A stretch of DNA of 64,000 bases from Rhabdophis nuchalis (GCA_039707465.1 CM077647.1:114950610-115014609), one strand, 5' to 3'; positions 1 through 12,625 are shown, numbered from the stretch's first letter. Notes: generated by a model not told the origin, from the sequence alone. Numbers and translations: made by a program.

Positions 1-424
1 CGACTGCGAGAGTCCCCGCTCTCGCAGGTTTGGCCCTCCGCTCTAACGAGGGCCCGCCTTGATGAAGGATTTATTAATCTGGAGAGGTGGGCGAAGCGCG
101 GCCTTAGGGGTTTTTTAGCTTTTAGATTACTGTCTATTTTAGGGGGTACCAGGGAGGGGGGAGGGTATAAACAGTTAGGAAGAGAGGGCCAGGCCAGCAG
201 CCGACGGAGGGCAGCGAAAGGATCCGTGAGGGGGGGGAAACGCGAGTCGTCCCTAGGGAGGGCATTTCCATCCCGACGGTCGTGGGGAGAGGCAGGTCCG
301 AGGGGAGGCAAGTTCCATCCTCCCGGTTGGGGACACGTGGCCGTTGGTTGCATACGGTCAGGTGTCACAACCCCTGCAGGCTGGGTGGTCAGGGAATACA
401 GAGCCAGGGCCTGAGGCTGATGTT

Positions 425-1705
425 TTGTAACGCCAGGTCCGTTGTCAACAAAGCCCCCTCATCCATGACCTTGTGTCAGAGGGGGAGCCGGACCTGGCAG
501 GAATAGCGGAGACCTGGTTGGGCCCCGAGGGTGGACTCCCCCTCGTTGAAATGTGCCCACCAGGTTACCGCGCTTTTCATCAGCCTCGGGCCCTAGGCAG
601 GGGTGGTGGGGTAGCGGTTATTGTAAAGGAAAGTCTTGAGCCGAGAGAGACCGTTGTGCCTCAGACCACCGGTTGTGAGTCCCTCTGTGTGAAGTGGGGC
701 CTAGGGAGGCAGTTGGGCTTGCTGGTTGTATACCTGGCTCCCCGCTATGTAGCAGCAGCCCTGCCCGAGCTCCTGGAGCTGATCGCTACGGTGGCAGTTG
801 AGATCCCCAGACTTTTAGTCATGGGGGACTTTAACTTGCCATCGGTGGGCGAATCATCCGAGGTAGCTCGGGAGTTCATGGCTTCCATGATGGCCATGGA
901 CCTGACCCAATTAATTCAAGGCCCCACTCACGAGGGTGGACATACACCGGATCTCATCTTTGTCTCTGGCCAATGGAAGAGTGATCTGGGTATAGGGGAT
1001 ATAGTCATCACGCCCTTGTCATGGTCAGATCACTCACTTCTCCGGCTGGACTTTCCAACCGCTACTCCCCTCCGCGGGGAGGCAGAACCTGAGTCATCTA
1101 TCTGGTTCCGCCCCAGGCGCCTGATGGACCCTGATGGGTTCCAGGCGGTGCTTGGGCCACTTCCTGTACCCCTGACCCGCGCCCCGATGGAGGACCTCGT
1201 GGCCGCATGGAATATTGCGACCACGGGAGCCTTGGATCGGGTCGCGCGCTTGCGGCCTCTCTTGCGGCGGCGAGCCACCCTGGCTCCTTGGTTTACCGAG
1301 GAGCTGAGGGGGATGAAACGCCACAAGAGATGCCTAGAGAGAAGATGGAGGTCTACCCGATCTGAATCTGACCGGACACAGGTAAGAGCCCATTTACGGA
1401 CTTACATTGTGGCGCTGAGAGTGGCCAAACGTCATCATTGTGCCACTCTCATAGCATCCGCAGACAACCGCCCTGCCGCCCTGTTTAGGGTGACCCGCTC
1501 CCTCCTTCAACAGAGGGTGCGGGAAGCCCCGCTACAGGGTAGAGCAGAGGAATTTGTGACTCTTCTGCAGGAGAAAATCGCTCAGATACAGAACGAGTTA
1601 GCCCCCATTGATGGTCCAGTGGGATGCCACGAGATAGATCTTGTTTGGGAGGAGTTTGACTCCGTTACTTCCGAGGATATGGACAGGTTACGTGGGCGAC
1701 TGTGA
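425..1705 (+). pseudogene. L2 copy A endonuclease domain
   Basis: The N-terminal endonuclease (exonuclease-endonuclease-phosphatase fold) of the LINE polyprotein nicks target DNA to start target-primed reverse transcription. Visible landmarks in order are NARSVVNK (about 430), AETWLGPEGG with the catalytic Glu (about 507), GDFNLPS (about 826), PTHEGGHTPDL and the final SDHSLLRL box (about 1026). The first 15 or so residues are in a different frame from the rest because one C is missing near 455-460 relative to copy B. From 473 the frame is open for 410 codons and ends at an in-frame TGA at 1703. That stop is a nonsense mutation, because the next codons (ATTCLLDPCPSW) continue the protein in the same frame and match copy B. 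Confidence 0.85.
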
Positions 1706-2449
1706 GCCACCACATGTTTATTGGACCCGTGTCCCTCCTGGCTTGTACTGGCATCCTGGGAGGTGACACGAGGCTGGCTCCAAGAGGTTGTCAACGCATC
1801 CTTAAGTGAGGGTTCCTTGCCTGCCTCCCTAAAAGAGGCTATGGTGAGGCCCCTCCTTAAGAAGCCCTCTTTGGATCCAGCTTTATTAACCAACTATCGT
1901 CCAGTCTCCAACCTTCCCTTTTTGGCGAAGGTTGTTGAGAGTGTGGTGGCACAACAGTTTCCCCATCACCTGGAGGAAGTTGACTATCTAGACCCGCGCC
2001 AGTCCAGCTTTCGGCCCGGGCATAGCACCGAGACGGCATTGGTCGCGTTGGTCGATGATCTCTGGAGGGCCAGAGATGGGGGTTGTTCCTCCATCCTGGT
2101 CCTATTAGATCTCTCGGTGGCTTTTGATACCATCGACCATGGTATCCTATTGCATCGGCTGGGGGGGTTGGGGGTGGGAGGCACCGTTTTACGGTGGTTC
2201 TCCTCCTACCTCTCTGGCCGATCGCAATTTGTGTTGACAGGAGAGCAGAGGTCGACCTCGAGACCCCTCACATGTGGGGTGCCTCAGGGGTCAGTCCTCT
2301 CGCCTCTCCTGTTTAACACATATATGAAGCCGCTGTGTGAGATCATCCGTGGTTTTGGGGTAGAGTACCATCTCTACGCTGATGATACTCAGCTGTATAT
2401 ATCTACCCCAAACCACCCCAACGATGCCGTAGCGGTGATGTGCCAGTGC
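1706..2449 (+). pseudogene. L2 copy A reverse transcriptase domain
   Basis: The reverse transcriptase palm and fingers of the LINE ORF2 are readable in the same frame as the endonuclease. Motifs seen are [34 protein letters not shown], motif A LLDLSVAFDTIDHG, motif [20 protein letters not shown] and motif C YADDTQLYIS with the catalytic YADD near 2377. The catalytic residues look intact, so the domain is dead only through the upstream TGA and the downstream frameshift. At about 2449 the text cagtgcc jumps directly to gtacgg, whereas copy C has the 8 bases tggaagct between them. Confidence 0.85.
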
Positions 2450-3214
2450 CGTACGGATCTGGATGGGAAGAAATGGACTCAAGCTCAAACCGACCAAGAC
2501 CGAGTGGCTGTGGTTTCCGGCTGCCCGATTCAACCAGCTGACTCCAACGCTGGCCATTGGGGGCGAACATCTTGCCCCAGTGGATGGTGCGCGCAACTTG
2601 GGTGTCCTCCTGGATGCCCGGCTGTCCATGGAAGATCAAGTGACAGCCGTGGCCAGGAGGGCGTTTTACCAGGTTCGCCTGGTTCGCCAGTTGCGCCCCC
2701 TATTGGATCGGGACGCCCTTCGCACAGTCACTCATGCTCTCGTGACATCCCGACTGGACTATTGTAACTCTCTCTACATGGGGCTCCCCTTGAGGTGCAC
2801 TCGGAGACTTCAGCTAGTCCAGAATGCAGCCGCGCGAGCAATTATGGGAACCGCAAGGTGTACCCACGTAACACCCCTCTTGCGCGAGCTGCACTGGCTG
2901 CCTGTCGTCTTCCGGGTGCACTTCAAGGTTCTAGTTATCATCTTTAAAGCGCTCCATGGCTCGGGACCTAGCTATTTGCAGGATCGGATCCTGCCGCACA
3001 CATCCACACGGCCGATTCGCTCCCACAGAGAGGGACTTCTCCGGGTGCCGTCCACTAGACTTTGTCAGCGGGCGACGCCCAGGGGAAGGGCTCTCTCTGT
3101 GGCGGGCCCAGCCCTCTGGAACGACCTTCCCCCCGACATTAGAACTACCACGGACCTCCGCTCCTTCCGTCTAAAACTAAAAACATATCTGTTCTGCTTG
3201 GCCGGCCTAGGATA
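2450..3214 (+). pseudogene. L2 copy A C-terminal domain
   Basis: This is the C-terminal third of the LINE polyprotein, shifted one frame by the upstream 8-base deletion and then open to the natural stop near 3213. Hallmarks of the L2 group C-terminus are RNLGVLLDARLSMEDQ, TSRLDYCNSLYMGLP, LRELHWLPVVFRVHFKV, IIFKALHGSGPSYLQD, RSHREGLLRVPSTR, GRALSVAGPALWNDLP and FRLKLKTYLF. The function of this region is not established; in related LINEs it includes thumb and nucleic-acid binding parts. It is almost the same at protein level as copy C. Confidence 0.85.
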
Positions 3215-3559
3215 GTCTCTCTTCGATGGGGTTGCCAGAAATTTTAGATGGGGATTTTAGTTTTTTAATTGGAATTTTTAGCGCAGGGAAATATTTAATT
3301 TGTTTTTAACTATATGTATGTATTTATTGTTTTATTAGTCCTGTGCACCGCTCCGAGTCCCTTCGGGGAGAGGGAGCGGTCAACAAATTTAATAAATTAT
3401 TATTATTCAATTATTAAATGTTTCCAAATTTGTGTCCCCCGGTCACCAGCATTATCTAATATAAGTTGAATGATATATGTGCCTTTACATGGGGGGAGCC
3501 ATGAGGGGAAAGTATTGTTTAATATTACCTTATTTTCTTTTCCCATTATTATCACTCAT

Positions 3560-4330
3560 CATGCTATCAATTAGTCAATAGAAATTTTTTCAGGGGATAA
3601 TGTGGCAGAGTTTCCCCATCTTTCCAAACTGTTTCTGCTGCAGTTAGGTCTATGAACACATTTCTGGTTTTGAGGCCTCATCGTAATCCTATTTCAATAT
3701 AGCCTATAAGGCTTAGCACCTGGTCTACACAGCTTCAACCTTGTCAGAAGCTGGCTTGTTTCATGGGTAGATGTTAATCTATTATGGGACTTAGCCTGTT
3801 TATAATTAATTTTTCCAGGAATTGCAGCAGGAACTCAAAAGGGCAATTGGGCAGTAGCTTTCAACTCTGTCTAGTAGTTTGCCAGTTTTATTTTAGCTTT
3901 TTTGAATTCTGGTGTGAGGTAGCCATTGGAAATTAATTCTGAGATAAATTTACCAATCCAGTTCCGTGAATGCCTCCCAGGGTTTATCAAGAATTTTGGA
4001 TGAATACCATCAAAGCCTGGTGCTTTACCACATTTCAGATTACCAATGACAATGTCAATTTCCTTTATAGAGAAGGGACTAGGGTGCTCAGAAAGTGTTC
4101 CACTTGACCATCAAAAAGTTGAAAGTGATTTCTTGATGAGAGTGCAGTGTCCTTTCACTATTTGAGCTTGAAAGAGAGATATAACTCAAGAGTATTTAGT
4201 CAGGAGTTTACATTGGGTGTTTGTTGTGTCAGTTGTCTAGCTCAGATTCCTTAAAGGTTCAAAGCTTTCCTCCTGGATTTGCTGATTCTGAGTTCCCACT
4301 TCTTACACTGAGCTGCATCTCTTGGATTGC
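3560..4330 (-). pseudogene. Degenerate non-LTR reverse transcriptase remnant
   Basis: Reading the minus strand gives RT-like stretches across several frames: IKEIDIVIGNLKCGKAPGFDG followed by IHPKFLINPG (about 4000-4080), then a piece resembling LEKLIINRLSPIID, then SCVDQVLSLIGYIEIGL and VFIDLTAA. These resemble the GKAxGxDGIxPE, RxxPIIDxxxxxxQAGFRPGRS and VFVDLTAAYD motifs of non-LTR reverse transcriptases. Many stops and frameshifts indicate an old copy. The clade cannot be assigned by eye. Confidence 0.5.
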
Positions 4331-7207
4331 TGTTCTGTAGGAGGTAGAGTCCTTTACTTCTCCAAATAAGAAAAAAGGGTAAAAACAACTGGAAACTGTT
4401 TCTTTGTTTTAAATATATTAAAAACAGGCAGTATAGGTTTTTTGTTTAATGCCTTGTTCGTGTTTAATGAAATGTAAAGTGTGAATTTATTTCTCTTTTA
4501 AACTTTGTAAGTCAGCCAAAATTCTGAATATAGCTTAGAACGCCTTTAAACTTCAACAACCCTTTGAATTTTCAGACATTTTTATTTCCAACTTCTATTC
4601 TAATTTATTATTTCTCATTATATATTATAATATTTCATATACTCATGCAGTTTTGTTGCTAGTAATATTTTTCATGCCCTCTACAGGCTTATGGCCTGTT
4701 TGATTTTTGGCTTATCCTCCTAGCAATGACATATAGAATAATTCAAATCTTTCCCTTATTATTAAAATAAATTTGGTTGACAAAAGATTAATCATTCAAA
4801 AAATTCACAAATTTCATTCTTCCCACATATCTGTGTCATAATTCTTGGAAAATCATAATTTATGAAATTTATGCTCCACATGGTTCTGGCTTGGAAAGAG
4901 TCAATAATAAAGGTATGAGCTATTTCTGATCCTATGACACATCCCACTGTTGTTTGCAATGGCTTTATTTAGAAAAGGGGTGTTCTGACTGCTGTTATCT
5001 GCTTCTACTTGAGATGTCATTCACCCTACTTTAAAGAAATCTCATTTAAATCCAAATTTAATCATTTCTATCAATCCACTGCATCTCAGCTGATATAGGT
5101 GATATGGTAAAATAATCTTGCATCGAGGCAAAGCATACACAGAACTTTGAAATGTTTCATGGAAAATAGAATAGTTTTTTTAAAATTTTGAAATGTGGAC
5201 TATAGAGATTAATTATCATGGTTTCTGCAAGATCAGCCATTACTAGCATTTTTGTTTCTTCTTTTCATTTTAGGAGTAAAAATAGCAAAAACTTCCAAGG
5301 TCATGGATATTTTAACTTTCCCAGGTAACCACTAAAGGAATCATAACTTCCTTAATCAGGGTTTTTCAAACTGTGTTCCATCGAATCCTAGATTCTGTGA
5401 GAACTTTTTTTAACCATAATTTTTATTTTTATTCAGAAAATGGAAATACAAACTCCCAAAAAAATTTTTTGGGTAAAAACAAGACACCCCCCAACATTTA
5501 AAAAAAGTACATTTAAAAGCAAAAAAGAGAAGAAAACATATACATATATTACCCCTTCCCAATGAATACTGATAAATATATTGCAACAATATTAGTTTAC
5601 CCCCTTATGAAAGAGGCCAAAAATTTAAAAACCTCTACATCTATTTGCATTATTTCACCTGTCATCTACCTCTTTCTATATTTAACAGACAAAGCAACAG
5701 CAAAATTAAACTTTAAAACCTTCTGTTACCAATCTATTATTGTATTTAACTCATAGGAAGTCTACTATAACTAATAATGTGGAATCCTTACCACATATCG
5801 GACATTAATATAATCAGGTGAGTTCAGAAGTACTTTATAAGAAAAGTCTAATGCTCTTCGGTTCGTAATAAAATATTTTGTGCTACCAGGCTTGAAATTC
5901 TTGGTTTGGATATTTAGAACTGCAACACTTGTGGTCAGATTTAGGTATTGGGTATAATTGTTTACCTGTAAACATTTTTTTTAATTTTAATCATAATGTA
6001 ACACATGCAAACAACTTCTTTAAATTTAATGTAAACTTACTTTAAAATTGATTGTAAAAAATTTCAATTTTTGTAACTGTTGTCAAAGTCTGGAATATCT
6101 TATATGCTTCAGTTGTCTCAGTTACTAACTTTCACTAACTTTTAAGTTAATTCTAATTTAATTTCTATGGACCCCATCAAATATTTAAGAGGTTAAAAAG
6201 GATTTGTGTATAAGTGCACTTATCTGCCTATCGTCACTATCACATTTTAATTTTTTTCATTTTGTTGTTCAAATTTGTATTTTTTGGTTTTGGTTGTATT
6301 TTGAATACATACAATCTTTGTTATAAACAAACTTGCTTTGTAGTACACTAACTACAAAAGTTACAATAAAATCCTATGTTCATATGATAGAAAGCTTTAA
6401 GCCACTGCGCTGAGTTCTAAGTCCAAAGTAACTGTGCCTGCAGTTCCATATATTTCCTTGGAAGTAACACTAACCCTAACCCACTTAAATCAGTGAGATT
6501 TATTTCTGAATGAATATCATTAAAACTATGGTTTGCTTGAGATAATATACTATATTTATTCAAAATGTGATTTGCTTATTTGAAATTTAGCATGCTATTT
6601 AAAAACTGATTAAATTGTAAAGTACAATTTTCTGAGAACATACCCTATGCTTTTAGTGGTAAACCAAACCAAGTCTTAGTTATGTGTTTTAGATAAGCCA
6701 ACAGCAGACTTAATGATAATATTAGGAGACTGTCATCCTATGCTATAATAGTTACTTGGGTTGGCTTAACTTCATATTTTGCATCTGTTGATGTCAGGCA
6801 GGAATTTGGGCAACAGCATATAGAATTAACTTGAATCAACATTCTTTTAAAAAGAAAATAATATTTAATGAATTCTTATGTTCAAATATGTACCCTGAAT
6901 TTCCTTATGTTTGCTAGTTTCTTAAGCTGCATTTATAGAACATGCCAACTCATACTTTAATTTAAAAGGTATATTTGGTTAGATACACATCATAGAAGGG
7001 AGGCTAACAAATCATATTTGTTAGATTTAGGTCATGTCTTATGACAGACATAGGTTCGAATATAAATGAACAAACAAGCAAACCATGTTTTGGCTTAGCA
7101 TATTTGCTGCATGTATCTGAATTTGACTGCGTTCCATTTTTTTTTCTTTTCCTTTTTCAGTAACACAATCCTAAATAGTTATATACAGTAGTTAAATCCA
7201 AGTTTAT
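4331..7207. other. AT-rich region without recognisable genes
   Basis: The sequence is AT-rich with no ORF longer than about 64 codons and no recognised domain. The segment near 5358-5410 (cagggtttttcaaactgtg and following) resembles a worn hAT-type transposon end, but no partner end was found. Two copies of ccctaa near 6469-6482 are too short to be telomeric DNA. Confidence 0.5.
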
Positions 7208-7975
7208 TTGACACTAGCTGTACCCAGCCACGCGTTGCTGTGGCCCAGTCTGGTTAAATGGCCAACCAATCTGTGTGTAGATCTACACCTGTACACACAA
7301 ACATGTACACAAAACCACTGTATAACCCCCAACCTATCTACCTACCTACTGTATTTCTTCCTCTCTCCCTCTACCTACCTACCTACTGTATTTTTCCCCC
7401 TCTCTATATATCCCTTTAACTACCTACCTACCTACTGTATTTTTCTCTATCTTTCTCTATCCACCTACCTACCTATCTACCTACCTACCTTATTTTTCCC
7501 TCGCTCTCTCTCTATCCCTCTACCTACCTACCATGCAGCCTCCTGGGACCAAAAATGGGCCACATTGGAGTGTGCCACCCGCTGTGCCTAGTTTTGGGCT
7601 AGTACGCCTCCATGCAGCCTCCTGGGACCAAAAATGGGCCACATAGGAGTGTGCCATGTATGAGGGAACGTTGGGGGCTTATTCGGTTGCTGAGGAAATG
7701 ACCGTTGGAAATGTGAAGGGGTGTGTGCATGATGCATCATAAGAAGCAGCCAGGTGGGAGGAGCTTAAGGGAGGTGAAAACCTCAGAAGTATGTACCTTT
7801 TACATTTGTGCTACTTGCACATGGCACAGGTGTGCCAGCCACAAAAACTGTATGTATGATTGTTTTGGAAGTTCTTGGGAACATTGTGTGAAAATTTGGT
7901 GCCGATCGGTGCAGTACTTTCTGAGATTAGTGGCTTTGTACAAACTATTTTAAATTTTTATTTATATAGATTATA
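7208..7975 (+). repeat. Unclassified dispersed repeat with CTAC-rich core
   Basis: The block begins ctagctgtacccagccacg and ends in an AT-rich segment (tttatttatatagatt), a layout I recognise as a common interspersed repeat in squamate sequence but cannot classify. It contains an irregular CTAC/CTAT tract at 7333-7530 and a roughly 79-bp tandem duplication starting at 7532 and 7611 (shared text catgcagcctcctgggacc). Apparent ORFs through the CTAC tract are low-complexity artefacts. Confidence 0.5.
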
Positions 7976-8111
7976 CCAGGTGACAGTTCATATTTTGAAC
8001 TGTCACGATTTAAATGTTTGTAATTTATTGTATAAATCACCATTGACTAAGTTAGTAGTTAATTCCCTCTCTCTGCAAGGGAAATGGGCAGTTTCAAAAT
8101 TTGATAAAGAA

Positions 8112-8202
8112 AATATATTTATTTATTTATTTTATTTTATTTGTAAACCGCACCAATCTCCGTCGAGACGGATTCTGGGCGGTGCTCTGGGCGGTCTAAT
8201 TT
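8112..8202 (-). mobile_element. L2-type LINE 3' end fragment
   Basis: On the minus strand this reads as the GC-rich terminal hairpin of an L2 3' UTR (accgcccagagcaccg, tccgtctcgacgg) followed by a TTTA/TTTTA-type tail in reverse. It has the same plan as the ends of the complete copies at 3350-3408 and 59750-59825, and it carries no coding sequence. Confidence 0.65.
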
Positions 8203-8209
8203 AGAAGTC

Positions 8210-9079
8210 TCAGTTTATAAGTTTGCAAGTTACATTATAATTATTAGTATCTTAGATTTCATTTTGTTAAATGCAGAGCAATCTCAGATCATCCACTGAA
8301 AATTGGTGGTAAAGTGGCTGAATTTGATGGAGCAGGAAATTGCTTTTTAATTTAAAAAAAACTGGATATGTATGCAATAAGCTTTTTTAAGACAAATACT
8401 TTCTATCCTCAGTCCTGATAAGAAAATATACATAAAAAGTTTAGCAGCCATTTACACCAGTTTCATCAGGCATGCTTCCTGTGGCCCTTGACAATCCATA
8501 TATGAGGTGAAGCTATGTATTTATGTCCATGTTTCTTAAAGATTATAGAAAGATTCCCTTCAAAGAGCTTTACAAGAGCAACTCCTAAAATAGGATAGAG
8601 AGGGCAGATCTGAATGTACTGCTTGCCTTTATCAGTATGAACCATCCACTACTACTGAGTTGCAGAAATAGATCTTGTCTCTCCCAAGTTTTGTTAAGCC
8701 CTTCTAATTGGTTGGTTTGCAGCAATTGCAATCAAGTTCTGCAGTAGTCATACTAGTCTGGATGATTGCCAATTCAACTCTACAGTGAATCCACTGCAAT
8801 CCATACTGGGATTTTGAAAGTTCTGAGATGCTGGAAATAGTTAAAGAAATCAGGATCTTTTAATATCAAATCAACCAGAATGGATCAGTCATCCAGTGAG
8901 TTTCCATGGTTGAGGATGGATTTGAACACAAGTCTCTCAAGTCCTAGGCCAGGACCTTAATTATTATATCACACAGGGTTCTCAGTATTTTCCTACACAC
9001 CCAAATGCTGTGCTTAACCAGAATATGGATTATCTTATTTTGCTTATTTTGTATCTCCATCTCAATTGATCTCGTAAGG
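8210..9079. other. Unannotated sequence
   Basis: I see no gene, transposon end or tandem repeat here that can be supported. Confidence 0.4.
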
Positions 9080-9087
9080 CTATAAAA

Positions 9088-9828
9088 CAGGGGTCGGCCC
9101 ACCAAAGCCATTAATACAGCCTGTGCAGGACCATGAGGCTCATCTGACATCCCCCACTCTTTGGCCAAGTGCAGGACTTACCTTCGCGAGCCCCATGGGC
9201 TGGAACTGGAAGGTAAGGCAGCCTGCAGAATGCTTCTAGAGGCAGGGGAGGAGAAAAGCAAGGTGCACGGACGCCCAGGGAGGCCAAAAAATGGGCCCAT
9301 TTTAGCCGTTTTTGTCCTGCAGAATGCTTCTGGAGACAGAGGACATAGCTTCACCTCATATATGGATTGTCAAGGGCCACAGGATGCACAGAGGCCTCTC
9401 AGGGCTTCGGCGCCCCCCATTTTTTACCTTCCATGAGAGAGATAAAGAGGGAAAGAGAGAGAGAGAAGAGAGAGAGAGACACAGAGAGATAGAGACAAGA
9501 CAGAGAGAAAGAGATAGACAAAGAGAGAAAGGGATAGATATATAAAACTGAGTTTCCTAAAGCGGAGCACTAGACTAAACAACTGAAAAACCGATCTAGT
9601 AAAAACAAAAGTCAACCAAAAGAGCAACATGCAAATAAAAGCAATAAAACACTTCTAGGAGAAAAACAAATTAAAGTTTAATTTGTGTGCATTGTTTAAT
9701 GGACTGCTAAATTGGCTAAGCCAACCTAATCACATGATTGCCTAGCCACACCCACCCACCCAGTCTGCCCCCCCCAACAGTCTGAGGGACCATGAATTGG
9801 CCCTGTTTAAAAAGTTTAAAGACCTCTG
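9088..9828. mobile_element. Non-autonomous hAT-type DNA transposon with 8-bp target duplication
   Basis: The element starts CAGGGGTC and ends GACCTCTG, imperfect terminal inverted repeats of the hAT type. It is flanked on both sides by the 8-base direct repeat CTATAAAA (9080-9087 and 9829-9836), the duplication length hAT transposases make. The interior holds no transposase. It includes an AG-rich tract at 9437-9545 and the text accataagg-like unique sequence. The 91-codon ORF at 9161-9436 shows no domain and is probably chance. Confidence 0.75.
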
Positions 9829-9974
9829 CTATAAAAGATGGTTTACTTTCGATTCAGCAAACTATTCTGTGCTAATCTTAGATTTTTTTAACTAGAAATG
9901 CTTTAGAAATCTTTTCATATCTCTAAATCTTGAGGACCAAACAGTTTTGAGAATTAAGCTATTAATATGGATTC

Positions 9975-10150
9975 CTATAGTCTTTTACTTTACTTTACTT
10001 TACTTTTATTAAATTTGTATACCGCCCTTCTCCCTTGCGGGACTCAGGGCAGTGAACAGGCATAATAAAACAGTAAAACATCCGATACAAAAATACATTA
10101 AAATACATTAAAATACATTAAAACTAATTAAATTAAGTTAATTAAATTAA
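9975..10150 (-). mobile_element. L2-type LINE 3' UTR fragment
   Basis: On the minus strand this is an L2-like 3' UTR: AT-rich leader, then ctgccctgagtcccgcaagg and gagaagggcggtatacaaat, then an (AAAGT)n tail (10008-9981 in reverse). The terminal hairpin closely matches that of copy B at 58087-58125, so it probably belongs to the copy B subfamily. No coding sequence is present. Confidence 0.7.
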
Positions 10151-12490
10151 AACTTTTTAAAGACAAGAGAGGCAACTGTTTCTGGTATGACTCTTCTGGG
10201 TTCATCCATTAGCTAAATTGGAATATTAAAAACAATGGTTTCCTGTAAAAGCCACAATGCTTTGTGGTATAGCATGTAAACATAACATGGATAGTCCATA
10301 CATTGCATTAAGCCCATGAAACTGAACAGACTGTGGTGTACTCTTCATTCTGTATACATATATTTGTCATGCAAAAGGAAAGTTAAAGGTAATCTCTTTG
10401 CAATAGGTGGCAGAGTCGACACTGATGAATAAATGTAGATCAGTCATACTTCTTTCCTTGCTTCACTCTTTCCATAAGCAACAGGGGTAGAAGAGATAGA
10501 TTCATTTCTATGAATCTATGATCATTTTTATAACACGATTACTTTGTGGTTTATAAGTCTCTGGACCTACTTCATTGGTTGTTTATAAATAACCTTCCTT
10601 TTCATCAAATGGTGCTCATTGTGATGGAGCAGAGGATATTCAGCACTTGGCTGTCTTTAAAGCAGCAAGGGCAAACATTAATTGCCTATTCAGCAAACAG
10701 AGAATGGCGGACTTCACTGTTTCCTGTATCGGACTTCACTGTTTCCTGTATGTCTTGCAGAAATAGTGGATCAAACTGCAACTACCAAAAGATAAAAAGA
10801 GACAAAAGATCAGCTAGGAAAATACATGTGATGCTCAAAAAATGAATATTCCATGGATCCAATGAACTACATTCAAATATTGATTGGCTGTTGTTCCATG
10901 ATATGCTGAATTCTTAGGAGTGATTTTGACAATCCCAGTATTTTTCTAATTTAGTACATTTACGGTTTTTCAAATATTTTGTGTAATGCTCATTAAGAAA
11001 AACATAGCACTGAGTTTATGTCTAGTGTTGTTTAGTCCTGTCAGTATGTTTTTTGAAATTAATCTTATTCAGTTGAGGGATAAAAAACCTAGCATGTTCA
11101 GGCTTCCTGGTCAAATATCTAGGAATTATAGGGAAAAAAGAAGTAAAGGAAAAGATGTTTAAATCATGTTTCTTAACTTGGGATCCATTGCTTATATATA
11201 ATCTCCATGGCAACCAGGAAATTGAAATAGGGAGCCGACCTTTTATGGCTGATTTCTGGATTCTGTGTGGCCAGCCCTGTTGCCTGCATATCCCCCAGGT
11301 TACTTAGCAACCTGTTTCTTTCTGCAGTCGCTAGGAAACACTGTCTATTGCAAAATGTGGTAGCTTCCACCCTCTTCTTTTTCAGGAAACCTGATATCAT
11401 CATCATGTGTTCACTTTTGCTTACTTTATTATCTCTCTCCCTCTCTTTTAGCATGAAGAACTGCCAAACAAATCTATGTTCCATCTTTTTTTTTTACAGC
11501 TGATGCTATCCTCCTGTCTCTGATCAGATTACTTAGCGCTTTCCAAAAAGAAAAATACACATTACCTTTTTAAAAATGTTCCCTCTTGCTGCTTACTGAT
11601 AATATTGATATTTTCTATATTCTGTAAAATCGCCATACTGTAATTTATTAATGTAGCTTTGCATATTTAGGACTCATCTTTGTATTAAGCCATCTAATGT
11701 TATACTAATGTATAACCCTGCTTGTTGAAGGCAGATTTTTATATTCAATATGCTATCTGGGAAGGGATGCTTAGGCAATGGAAACAAATTTATACTGAAT
11801 GTTGACTATCCCTTCAGCAGTGGAGAAACCATCAATACAATTCCATTTCAGTCTGTCTGAATGCAACCCAGAAGTAATGGCTCCATGATGAGATAGGAAT
11901 AAGAATGGTCTGAGAATATTTCAGAAAATGTTTACACTAACATTAAAATTCTCCCCAAAGAGCCTTATACAGTGCAACATTAAATTAATTGAAAGGGGTA
12001 TACAAATAAAAAGCCATCAATCTTAAAGGATTGATATATTGAAAGTTTCCGAAACCAATCATAGTATATCTATATCCATATATAACTATATCTTTCTGGG
12101 CCTTTTTTACAGGGAAAATAAATAAAAAAAATAACTCACAGAACTTTGAGGAAGAGAATTTTGAACATAAAGGAGAACTCTTCAGACAAATAAATTGTCC
12201 ACAAAATATTTTAATAAAAACCTGTGTTTATATGCAGAACCTTTATATTTCCATGTACAAACACTGCCAAACCATATACTACTTAATTTCTAGAGTGAGA
12301 ATATTTTTGTGGAAAAAGCATACTAATTATTAGGTATACCAATAGGCTTTCTCATTCACTCAGTGAACGCAGATCTTAAGAATACTGGAATAAAAAATTG
12401 GGTTCTTTTTTATTTTTATGGATCTGTTTACACATTTGGCCAAAGCCACACAGTTCAGTGAAAGTACATCCACCACTCTTTCTCACAGCT
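10151..12490. other. Unannotated AT-rich sequence
   Basis: No recognisable exon, RNA gene or transposon boundary was seen. A short direct duplication cggacttcactgtttcctgt lies at about 10708-10750. The ORFs of up to 103 codons are not supported by any domain. Confidence 0.4.
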
Positions 12491-12494
12491 CAAT

Positions 12495-12625
12495 GCTCAA
12501 TGTTTTTAAATTTTGTACTGTTGTTTTTTGTATGTATTTTAATTTCCTGTGCGCCGCCCTGGGTCCTTTTGGAGAAGGGCGGGATATAAATTTAATAAAA
12601 TAAATAAAATAAAATAAAATAATGC
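12495..12625 (+). mobile_element. L2-type LINE 3' end with (AATAAA)n-like tail
   Basis: The text gcgccgccctgggtcc followed by gagaagggcgggatataaat is the L2 3' terminal hairpin, and it ends in repeated AAATA/AATAAAAT units to about 12622. The preceding AT-rich 50-100 bp resembles the L2 3' UTR. The copy is 5'-truncated and has no coding sequence. Confidence 0.7.

Larger units (their letters stand above)
1..3408 (+). mobile_element. L2-like non-LTR retrotransposon (copy A), nearly full length
   Basis: This is a LINE of the CR1/L2 group. It reads 5' UTR, apurinic-type endonuclease, reverse transcriptase, C-terminal domain and a short 3' UTR. The 3' UTR contains a GC-rich hairpin (gcaccgctccgagtccc pairing with the following gggagcggt) and ends in a short (ATT) tail near 3390-3408, typical of L2 elements, which lack a poly(A). 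The 5' end lies at or before base 1. The coding frame carries only three visible lesions: a one-base deletion in a C-run near 455-460, a TGA at 1703-1705, and an 8-base deletion near 2449. Each is evident by comparison with copies B (54770-58152) and C (58784-59825). Copy C is clearly the same subfamily. The clade name L2 is from remembered motif similarity; CR1 or another L2-group family is possible. Confidence 0.85.

Noticed and set aside
6466..6484. Interstitial telomeric repeat
   Set aside because: Only about two ccctaa units are present; chance or part of an old dispersed repeat.
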